From positions 68,883,109 through 68,947,108 of the forward strand of contig JARDYH010000003.1 of assembly GCA_029215795.1 (NCBI GenBank): a stretch of DNA of 64,000 nucleotides, given 5' to 3'. Below the pieces are notes generated by a model. That model searched no databases. It worked only from the letters and a program-made list of their open reading frames with translations, and was not told the DNA's origin. Origin of the DNA: Anniella stebbinsi (Eukaryota; Chordata; Lepidosauria; Squamata; Anniellidae). Below, piece by piece: positions 55,023-64,000 of the stretch (position 1 is its first letter; each line of letters starts with the position of its first letter). Made by a program: the position numbers and the translations under genes.

Positions 55023-55033
55023 CATTTGTATTA

Positions 55034-55794
55034 TTCATGATCCCTCTGTGGTGTAGGGACTGAGGGGCAGAAAAGTGGGAAAGGAGCAGGACTACTAGCA
55101 CCCATGACGACATGGGCTTTACACTAATAATAGAGATGATCGTTTAAAATAGACTTGGTAAACCTTGGCTACCTGAATGCCGCCTATAGGCTTTTTGAAG
55201 TTTTTCCTCATTAATTGGCATGCTGTTGCAGATTTAAGTGACTCGGGGAACGTTGGAGTTAAAGAGCATGAAGAATAGAACTTATGGTTCCAAGTTAGTA
55301 AAACATGTTGGTGCCATGGTAAACTCTGTATAAATAGAGAGTAGTAATATCGTTTGAGCAGTGGGAACCTGCCTGTCTAAGCAGTGAAAACGTAATAGTT
55401 TACAGCATGGTTGTGCTACATTCAGAGATGAGAAAAACTAATCCCAAAGCAAGTGAGGAAGAGTAGTACTTAAGAACTATTAATAGCAAACATAATCAAG
55501 CAAACATTTATGTAAAAAATCAGGATGGAAGTAAAAAAAGTTATTTTTGCAAAATCACTTTTTGCCTAAGTCTTAACATTTTATCATCATTATCAATTTA
55601 AGTGCAGTGTAGTGTATTCTGAAGTCAAATATCTTTGCTCATAATCCTGGACAGCCATAATTTTGGGCAGGAAAGGAGCGTGCGCAGTCCGAAGTGCTTT
55701 GCAAGATTTCATTCAGCAGCTCTTCCAGCTGCCAATGCATGTTACTGTCTATGTGTATAAAGTAAGAGTACCATCTAAAAAGAGATCACATTTT
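55034..55794. other. Unassigned sequence
   Basis: Nothing supported. Confidence 0.45.
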
Positions 55795-56530
55795 AATTAG
55801 AGATATTTTTTTGGCTTGATTTTCGAAAAGAACCTACCAAATTTTGCAAATTTCTTCATTAATGAATGGGAAGAGTATGAGATTAAAATATTTGAATGTG
55901 AGGGAAAGCAAAACTGACATGTGTACTTAGCTCTTAAAAGTCTGGTTGTGAATGCCTATGAATTCAGCCATGTTTGTGGTGCTGAATTAGTATTGCCATA
56001 TTGGTTTTTTTTTCTGACAGTCTCCTCATCTTTAGGTACAGGCATGGGAAGAGTTGTAGCTATTGAATTTGACTAGTACACATAGGTGAGAATTTCATTA
56101 GCTCCCCCCCCCCCCCCATAAGTACTTACCAAAATTTGCAAATCTCTTCATAAACAGTCTGGAAAAGACTTAAGATGGAAAAAAATTGACTATTGGAGAA
56201 AGCAAAACTGACAGATTCATATATCCCTAATTATTATCCATATACTATTTTTCCATTAAAAGCAAATCTGAAGATGATTTTTCTTGATACTTCAGATTAG
56301 TATTATAAGTGATAGCTGTTTTAAGGCCCATCTGTACATTTAAGATTCCACTATGTTACGGGGTGAACAGGATAAGTTCGTCATGATAACATTTATAAAA
56401 CTGAATTGGGTTGACCAATCTTTCCAAAAATTTAAGGTGTGAAAAAGAAGTGTTCATTTAATATAACCTGAAAATTTCAGGAAAATTGGTGAAAAGTTGA
56501 GAAAGGAAGAACAGTTTAAGAGCAAAAGAA
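55795..56530 (+). repeat. Satellite-like imperfect tandem repeats (~300-bp spacing)
   Basis: ACCAAATTTTGCAAATTTCT...GGGAAAGCAAAACTGACA at 55838-55920 recurs as ACCAAAATTTGCAAATCTCT...GAGAAAGCAAAACTGACA at 56129-56213. Then AAAATTTCAGGAAAATTGGT at 56471 echoes 31.4 kb. A C-run lies at about 56104-56117. Confidence 0.6.
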
Positions 56531-57290
56531 GTAGGAAGAAACCCTCTGTCAAAAGTGACTTTGACAGATGTTCTGGCAACCATTTTTAGTCATAATATGT
56601 GAAGACACCAAAGGGTTCTCAACTAAAACATTGATGGCTTTCTATTCTTCTATTAGATTAGGTGAAAAACTATTTTTCTTCAAAGTTCCATTTCATTTGG
56701 TTTTTGAAGCAAGATTAATTGATTCAGACATGTAATTATAGTTAATGGGACTAACGATAAGTCTGGGCATGCTCAGAAACTCACTCTCTCCACCTCCACC
56801 ATTTCAGCTGATTTAGAATGTTGGGGAGGTGGGGGAGACTGGCCCTTCCCACATTAGTGGCTGAGAAGGAGAAAGCGAAGGTGATGCTGCTTGGTGAGCT
56901 GGGGTGGGGACTGAATTAGCTGGGAAAGGCAGGCTGGGGGAGAGGGGAGACAATACTTTTGAAAAGCTGGCACTTGAGGAGGGCTCTCCTTGGACGCCAG
57001 TTTTTCAACAGAGTCACCCCTGCCCATCTCAGCCCACTAAAGAGAACTTGATAGGAGCTGGAAGGACTCCTTGAGTTCTACTGAAGGGAGTAAGGTATAG
57101 TGGTTAAAGCAACAATGTTCTTTGAGTCCTGGGGAGTGATAAAAAGGGTGGGGGGCGGATTCCAGTTCATTTTACTCCAGGAAAGGCAGGCAAAAATTTA
57201 ACTGGGAAACATAGTGTTCCCAAACATCTCGGAGATGGCAGGGACGGGAGTGGCAGTCTAACACATCTAAGGGGCACCAGATGGGAGATG
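56531..57290. other. Unassigned sequence
   Basis: Slightly GC-richer at 56850-57000. 57086-57125 has a tRNA-like GTATAGTGGTTAAAGC that may be a SINE scrap. Confidence 0.4.
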
Positions 57291-57590
57291 GCTGCTTTAA
57301 AAGAGAGAGCAAGAGAGCGAAATAGGTGGACCCTAAGTAGTTCATCAGTTTTCTACAATCCAGGGTCACCTCTGTATATCATATTCTCCATCCTGTCCAT
57401 ATGGTTTATATGCTTTGGGAGAATGAGAATTTCACTTACACTTTCTGGTTCCTTAGGGAGGATAAGGTGGTGAGGCTTGTGAACCTTAGCTCTCAATTTC
57501 TTGGGGTTTTGGTGCTTGGTTGAAAACTCTAGTCTTGACTTTTTGTTGTTGTTGCAAACTGTATGTTTTTGTTTTATTAAATTAAAATAT
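57291..57590 (+). repeat. Dispersed repeat R29, copy 2
   Basis: Shares GGTGGACCCTAAGTAGTTCA, TCATATTCTCCATCCTGTCC and GGTGCTTGGTTG with 28995-29283, same orientation. Confidence 0.7.
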
Positions 57591-57835
57591 ACATTCTTTA
57601 TTTCTACTGTTGAGATGAATTTATTAAAAACATATCCACCATTTCCTAAAAATTCAAGGTAGCTAACAAAAATGAAAAATTCATTAAAATACAAAATAAC
57701 TAATAAAATAAAAACATTAGATGGACCATTATTAAAAAGAAACAAGCTGCAGTGAACCAGCTAAAAAAATAATCACAGTTGCAACCAAACAGATTTCAAT
57801 GAAACCAATTAAAACCGAAGGCCTTCCTTTTATAT

Positions 57836-57965
57836 GTTTTAATCAGTTTTTATGTATTTTATATTGTTTGTATTTGATGTTGTTCCCAGCCTCGATCCAG
57901 AGGGACAGGTGGGTAAGAAATATATTATTATTATTAATAATAATATTAATATTATTATTATAAGG
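57836..57965 (+). mobile_element. L2-like LINE 3' end with ATT tail
   Basis: TTTGATGTTGTTCCCAGCCT and CGATCCAGAGGGACAGGTGG match the 3' UTR at 51.5 kb; the tail is (ATT)n. Confidence 0.65.
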
Positions 57966-59599
57966 GAACTTAAGGGATAGGTGGCTCAAGAAGTTGTGCA
58001 AATTGTAGGCAGATTTTTTTTGTGTGTGTTGAAAATTAACAACAAAAGATAGCAGAATATTGACTTATGTATTGCTTTGATTCATGCATTCCTAATCCAG
58101 TCAGTGATACTCTGGATGCTTGCATGTGATGATCTTAGGTTTATTGGGTGAGGAAACCTGGTGGGGATGGTAAAAGGGGCAAAAACTCTCCTCCTCTTTG
58201 CCAAGCCCCTCTGTTTTCCCCTCAGAGAAATGTAACAAAAATGATAGGAGCAAAATATACAATCTGCAACATTATTCTTTTGCATACTCCCTCTCCCCCT
58301 TCCATGCTCTACTTAATTCCCCAGAGGTGCTGTGGTGCCAGCCTCCCCAGACAATGCCATGGATCCAGTTTAGGAGACAGACGCCTCATCAGCCAGCTAC
58401 CCATGTGGTTTATTGAAAAGTACCTGACTCGAGAAACTGACAGATGTGAAGACCTGGGGAAAAAAAACAAGAAAAAGGGGGAAACACCCCCCAAAATTAC
58501 ACCCCCACCATTTTCCCCAGTGGTTTTTGGAAAATTTGGGGGGAAATGTTTTTCTCTATTCCCCCCCCCCCCCCCCCCGGGACAAGCCTTCACATCATAC
58601 TCCTATTATCCCCGGCCAGGCTAGAATTGGTGTCTGTGTACTCCTCTTTGCTACCAAAGTTTATAGGCAGCTTGAGGAAAGCCCAGCAGGTCTGCATGTA
58701 GAAAGCCTGTAATGTGTAAATGGCCCTTTATGGCCACCGTTTACATAACATTAGATTTCTGGAAAATATAAGCTGGAATTTTTATACAAAATGGTGGCTT
58801 GCTAAGGGGATGGGCAGCTGGGCTGTTCAGCACTTGTGCGGCATGGCAAGCAAGTGCAGACAGCAACAGCGGTTCGGCAAAACTGGATGGAGGTGAGTCC
58901 GTCTATCCCTACCTTCCAGTTTTGTACCTGTGTGTGAGAATCAGGGTAACTTTAAAACCCCCTCAAGGTTTTTCTGAATATCTGGAGTGGGGTGGGGTGG
59001 GGTGGAAGTTTCTGCTGATATACAAGGATCCTCTCTGGTTTATGTTGGTGCTGAGCAGGGTCTGTATGTAGAAAACATGCTTTACCAACAGAAGTGGTGA
59101 ATGGGATTTCACTACAAAGTGCTTGTGATAGATAAATGTTTTATAATACATAATTGAAATATTTGAAGTTGAACTTTAGAGATATTTCTCTTTGTAATAT
59201 AGAAGGAACTGAAATTATCAATAGATATAGCAGGGAGCAAGTTACCAGGTAACGGAAAAAGAATGATGGCAGTTGATGTGGGGCGAGGGGGAAAGAAGGA
59301 AGTGCTGAAAGGAGGGAGTCATGGCTGACTGATTGGGAAGCTAAAGAAAGTCTTCATGAGAGGAAGAAGAAAACAGATGAAGTCAAGAATAAGTGCCTGA
59401 GACAGTAGAAGACCAAGAGTAAACGATCTGACAAAGAAAGAGAGCAGTTGCTGTTAACCGAAGAAGCATCTGTTCCTAAGAGAGTGAAGGATCTGTGCTG
59501 TGTGTCAGGCCTGACTGAAGTGGAAAGTGGGACTTTTAGGGGTTTGTGTTTTCTGAAGGGGATACCTCCGGAAGTTGGGGAAAGGAGAGACAGAACTGC
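57966..59599. other. Unassigned sequence
   Basis: No gene. A C-run at about 58561-58578 and A/C-rich low-complexity text at 58450-58560. Confidence 0.45.
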
Positions 59600-59700
59600 A
59601 ACAGACTCACTGTGAGTCTGTTTAATTTTTGTGAACTGCCCAGAGAGCTTTGGCTATTGAGCAGTATAGAAATGCAGTCAATAAATAAATATAAATGCTG
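59600..59700 (+). mobile_element. LINE/SINE 3' tail (L2 type)
   Basis: GAACTGCCCAGAGAGCTTTG, GGCTATTGAGCAGTATAG and (AATA)n form a common reptile LINE 3' end; only the tail is recognisable. Confidence 0.5.
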
Positions 59701-60702
59701 CTTGTTGAAACCGTATTGATTTAAATGCTGGAAGTATTCATTTATTTTGGCATCATTGTTATATGGGTTGACTTCTCTTTCTTCATTATCTGAATTCTGT
59801 ACTTGCCTTTTCCTTTATTTTTTATATTTGTGTTAACCTTGCCCTATTGTTTAGATCTAATTACATATCTAGGAACCTGTGGTCCGATACAGTAAGAGCA
59901 AATACACCAAAGCATAAGTAATGACTTCAGTTTCTTGTAATTAATACTAATAAATAGTCTAATAAGTTTAGCTTTTTCTGACTGATTGAAAGAGAAGAGA
60001 ATTGTTCTTTTGGCAACAGTCATATTTAAAAATATGCGAACAAAACTTTGATATCAAGCTTAGTATATTTCATTTTTAAACTATATCACTTATATTTAAA
60101 CACATCTCAATCAATTCATGAAAGGTTAATCAAAATGCTTTACATTTTTGTGAGCACATAAAGAAAGAAATGATTATTTTTCTTTGTAGAGTAAAAGTAT
60201 TTCTAGACAAAATAGATTTGTGATTGTAACATCTTTTGACAAGCACATTGGACTGTAGAAAGAGCATCCAACTTGGGGCTTGGGGCATATGTTGCTACCT
60301 TCTGCTAGCATAGCTCCAAAACAAGTCACTGTTTGCTAAGGGTCAGGTTCATTCTTTCAGATCACAGAAGTAAATATATAGTTGTCTTTTTAGAATCGGT
60401 AATTTATAATATATAACATAAAAAGTGTGTACATAACGGTGCTCTGATCTAATTGTGGCATGGTGTTTTCACTAGTGGTTGAGTCCACAACTATGTGATG
60501 GAATTGCTGCCATATTCAAGCCCCTATAAAAGCAGTTAAATAGAAGTGTTTGGTTTTAAGCACATATAGTCTAAATGGATTTCTGCGTTAGAGATTGAAG
60601 GTATTGTAGCCTGGCAAAATAAACATTCAGGGGTAAGCTGCTCTCTTGCCTGTTCCCTTGAAATGGGGGGGGGGGCACGTAAAAACGTGTTGTTGTTTGT
60701 TA
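59701..60702. other. Unassigned AT-rich sequence
   Basis: Nothing supported; G-run at about 60665-60675. Confidence 0.45.
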
Positions 60703-60825
60703 CAGGTATAGACAACTTGTAGGTCAAAACATCTGGGTCCACAACTCCCATTAACCCTCACCATTGACTATGCTGGCTAGAGCATAGGCCAAAACATCTG
60801 GAGGATCACAGGTTGCCCACCCCTG
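60703..60825. repeat. FB130 foldback, copy 4
   Basis: ACATCTGGGTCCACAACTCC, CCTCACCATTGACTATGCTG, AACATCTGGAGGATCACAGG and the end CCCACCCCTG. Confidence 0.65.
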
Positions 60826-61074
60826 AATTGTATTATTCATATAAATGCCATCAATGTGCATAACACTTTACAGAGAAACAAGAAGACCGGTCCCAGCCCC
60901 AAAGAATTTACAATCTAAAATTTGACAAAGGAAAAGCAACAGAGGGGGAGGAAGAATCAGTTCAGTTACACATATTTAGAGTCAAACTACACTTTTGTTA
61001 ATTATGTAGCATGTAGCTGACCCCTCTCTTATTTATGTAGCGTAAGTGCATACAGCCCTGATTTGGATTGGGAC

Positions 61075-62080
61075 CACAATGCTCTTGTAAAAAAGCAAAT
61101 TCGATGTTGGGGCTAATTAGGAAAGGAATAAAAATTAGAACTTAATATTGTACTGCCTTTTTACAAATCTGTGGTGCACCTACACTTGGAATACTGTGTA
61201 CAGTTCTGGTCACCTCACCTAGAAAAGGATATTATGTGTAGGGGTTGGCGCAACTATCCTATGAAAAAAGGTTATAATGTCCGTGATGGTTTAGCTTAGA
61301 AAAATGGTGAGTAAGGGTAATTATGGCAGAAGTGTACAAAATTATGCATAGTGTGGAGAAAGTGGCTAGGAAGAGATTTTTCTCCCTGACTAATAATAGA
61401 ATCCTAGTTCATCCCATCAAACTTAATGGTGGGAGATTCAAGATGGATAAAAGGAAGTATTTTATCACACAACACATAAACTATGGAATTGACTACCATA
61501 AGATGTAGTGACAGCCACCAATTTGATGGCTTTAAGAGGGGTTTAGACAAAGTGCTTCATGAGACAAGCATTTTATTACATGCTCGTTTCTGGGCACTCA
61601 GAGATTTTCACGTGTCCCTCTCACGATGTCATCTGTCTCCCATTCGCCTCCCACGCCTTCTAGCTTTCTTCGAACCACAAAAAACCACCCCAGTAAGTCT
61701 GACTTGTTTTTTGAGCCGGAACTTGCTGCTATCGCCTGTTGTCTGCAGGAGAAGCAGTGCGATCAAAACGGCCCACTGAATGGGCCATGTGCATATTGTT
61801 TACTTCCGCTTTTGAAAGAAGAAGTAATGGACAAATGCACGGTCAGAGAAGCAGTGGTAAAGAAGTGCAATTTCCCCTGTGTGATGACGCTCATAGTCAT
61901 GGAAGACAAGGCTATCAATGGATTCTAGTTACAATGTTGATATGTTACCTCCAGTTTCTGAGGCAATATGCCTATGTACAGCAGTTGCTAGGGAACACGA
62001 ATGTGATGATAACTATTGCACTCAGGTCTTAATGGTGGATTTCCCATAGGCAGCTGGGTGGCCATTGTGTGAACATGACT
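61075..62080 (+). mobile_element. CR1-like LINE (type A) 3' end, interrupted
   Basis: CACCTACACTTGGAATACTG, CAGTTCTGGTCACC, GTTATAATGTCCGTGATGG, TAATGGTGGGAGATTCAAG and, after an insertion, AAGACAAGGCTATCAATGGA and TCTGAGGCAATATGCCTATG follow the type-A consensus. Non-coding. Confidence 0.75.
61569..61897. mobile_element. Unclassified ~330-bp insertion with 12-14-bp flanking repeat
   Basis: It splits the LINE. TCATGAGACAAG (ending 61568) and TCATGGAAGACAAG (61898-61911) flank it as an imperfect duplication of the LINE's own sequence. The insert is GC-richer (CGTGTCCCTCTCACGATGTC, AAACGGCCCACTGAATGGGC) with a palindromic GCCCACTGAATGGGC. Family unknown. Confidence 0.65.
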
Positions 62081-62109
62081 TGTTGTTGTCTTGTTTTTCT
62101 CTGTAAAGT

Positions 62110-62275
62110 GTCATGCACATTGTCACACTTTATCCTTGCAGCAACCCTATGAGATAGACTAGGCTTAGAGAGAGAAACTGTTCCAAGCTCAGCTTCATAG
62201 TTTATTAGGGATTTAAACTCAGATGTTCCTAGTCAAAATCCAACACTCTAATCTACACCATTCTGTCCTGTAGCA
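62110..62275 (-). mobile_element. MIR-like tRNA-derived SINE, antisense, copy 2
   Basis: GCAACCCTATGAGATAGACT on the plus strand and a reversed tRNA-like head (CTAGTCAAAATCCAACACTC, TAATCTACACC) match the 51.6-kb copy. Confidence 0.55.
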
Positions 62276-62384
62276 CACCAAAGTCTATGGGGTTTACTGC
62301 CGTTTTCCTTGATGTGTTACTTTTCAGTGTAGGTATACAAGAAAGTAGATCTATTCAAGGGACCAGTTCAGATACAATGACATC

Positions 62385-62768
62385 CCAGGGTTTTTAAAAT
62401 CTGTGGGTTGTGAATGAGCATGAGTGAGCATGCTGGCACCTGCTGTCTGATAGCTCCTATTGGGGCTAAAAAAAACTAGGGACACTCCATCACTGTGTTG
62501 TTTAGCCTTACAGGCAGTTTGAGAACTCTGAGTTATTGGGTGAGAGACAACCTGGAGTTGGAACTTGGGGTTTAACCATGGGCTCCAACTCTGGGTTATC
62601 TCTCCGCCAACAATCCCATTCACACGCAGTGCTTAAACAACCTAGGTGCAGGACATTCCAGGATTGTTTAGCTCATCCCATTTGCAGCAGGGGTGATTGG
62701 GTGGCAGGAGCTAGAATGTTCTCTTGCTTCCACTCATACACTACAACCCAAGGGTTTTTTTAAACTAG
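62385..62768. repeat. ~380-bp foldback with GGGTTGTG arms
   Basis: CAGGGTTTTTAAAATCTGTG with GGGTTGTGAATGAG is inverted against CTCATACACTACAACCCAAG with GGTTTTTTTAAACTAG. Inner CTCCAACTCTGGGTTATCTC is inverted to GACAACCTGGAGTTGGA. Probably a non-autonomous DNA element. Confidence 0.6.
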
Positions 62769-64000
62769 GTCAAGTACTGGTTGTTGTTAACAAGAGTGAA
62801 TGCAAGATATTACCTTACCTATTTTACATCTTTGTCTGCCAAACTATATGTACCAAATATGTAATGAAACATTCTGTGCCACAGAATGTATTGTATATTC
62901 GTATATTGTCTGTCGTCTAATAAAATACAGGTTCTTGTGTATTATGATTCAAGTCATACAAATATTAAAATACCTGTGGATTCTTAATATAAATATTCTC
63001 AAATAAATTGCAAGAAGCCTTTCTTATTTGCCTGTTGCATATTTCATGTATTTTAGTGGATTTTTAATTTTGATAACTTTTTTTTTCATCCTGGGAATTT
63101 AACATATGGAAGAAGATGCTGTGATAATTAGTTATACAAGATCTAGTGACCAATTTTTAATCCAGGCTGTCATTTCTAAGCAACAGCACTACAGATGGCA
63201 GGATTTTGACTGCCCGTCACAGCCACAATACCGTCGGGAGAGCAGTTGCTCATGAACCTCTTTTACATGCTTTAGGTCAAGAGTAGTCAAACCTGTTATA
63301 GCACCTACTTTTGCATGTGCAAAGCTGTTGTTTTGTCATTTCATTAAACAAGCAGTCTCTTGTGGTAAAGAAGTCTACAGCATGGACCATATGAAATGAA
63401 ATTTAGCAAAAAGACAACTGTGATTTCTGTAGCATAAAGCCATGGGATACTGCTTCTGTTTTGGGACTTTGTTTCTGGAAGACTGCCTGTAAACTGGAAG
63501 AAGGGTAGAGAGTAAAGTATATGTTTGGAGGCAAGAAGAAAAGGGAAGGTGTTTGCTGTCATTGACTGTAGGATAGTTGTGAAGTTTGACATGCCCAGAA
63601 GCTAATGGATGCCATGTGGGGCAGCCATACACAGCATACTTCAGTTTTCATCATCTGGTGAGCCTGCAGCATGATTCCCAGGCACAAGAGCTGTAACACG
63701 TCTACTTTGGTTTGGAGCTGATTGATCCGTAGTACAGAACATGCTTGTGGGATCTTCTCTTGTTAGAGAAGGGCATAAATGATTGAAATGATTTCTTTAA
63801 GGAAAGGGGTGGTGGTGAAACTAAATAATTTGTTTATAAGCAGTAATGTTTACTTAAAGTAATTGTCAAATAGTAATCTTGGAATCACTGACAGTTTGCT
63901 CTTAAATACTGCATGGCAAAATTATTGTCAGCTACTTTAATCTTAATATAATGTATTGAGAAAGTAGGCAGGAACCTAAAGTAGGAAGAGAGTCAACGTC
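62769..64000. other. Unassigned AT-rich sequence to window end
   Basis: Nothing supported. Confidence 0.45.

Overview
The window reads as vertebrate nuclear DNA, most likely from a squamate reptile (lizard or snake). The background is AT-rich and non-coding. It carries old CR1-like and L2-like LINE fragments, tRNA-derived SINEs, a Penelope-like element and many short foldback (hAT-like) repeats. That mixture is typical of squamates, but the species cannot be fixed from the sequence. I found no convincing host exon, no tRNA or rRNA gene and no CRISPR array. The window is probably intergenic or intronic.

The centrepiece is a complete DIRS-type tyrosine-recombinase retrotransposon at 21593-27703 (about 6.1 kb). 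It is CpG-rich and stands out from its flanks. It has inverted terminal repeats that are identical across their inner ~130 bp, a Gag-like ORF, an RT / RNase H / methyltransferase-like ORF, a tyrosine recombinase ORF, and an internal complementary region (27311-27405) that matches both outer ends exactly. There is no target-site duplication; both ends and the internal region share TTT. Nothing obvious is broken, so this looks like a young and possibly competent copy. Its coding layout is unusual. The Gag frame and the recombinase frame are the same frame, separated by a single TGA in a UGA-C context. That frame stays open through the whole RT ORF, and the RT frame has no ATG upstream of its catalytic domain.

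Left of the element (1-21.6 kb): foldback repeats, an antisense SINE, a 2-kb CR1-like LINE remnant (4.2-6.2 kb), an L2-like RT scrap (6.5 kb), and then mostly unassigned sequence up to a CR1-like fragment beside the DIRS insertion. Middle (27.7-43 kb): a tandem/inverted repeat cluster, two AGGGTGACCA-ended elements, a hAT-like element with a perfect 8-bp duplication (34834-35467), a GC-rich foldback flanked by TA (41539-41937), and a foldback with an internally doubled arm (42.8-43.1 kb). Right (44-64 kb): one CR1-like LINE nested inside another (44.2-45.8 kb), a hAT-like element (46.9 kb), a 205-bp near-identical duplication (50.1 and 52.7 kb), a young L2-like 3' end (51.1-51.6 kb), a Penelope-like element with inverted arms and a frameshifted GIY-YIG endonuclease (53.3-55.0 kb), satellite-like repeats (55.8-56.5 kb), and another CR1-like copy split by a ~330-bp insertion (61.1-62.1 kb).
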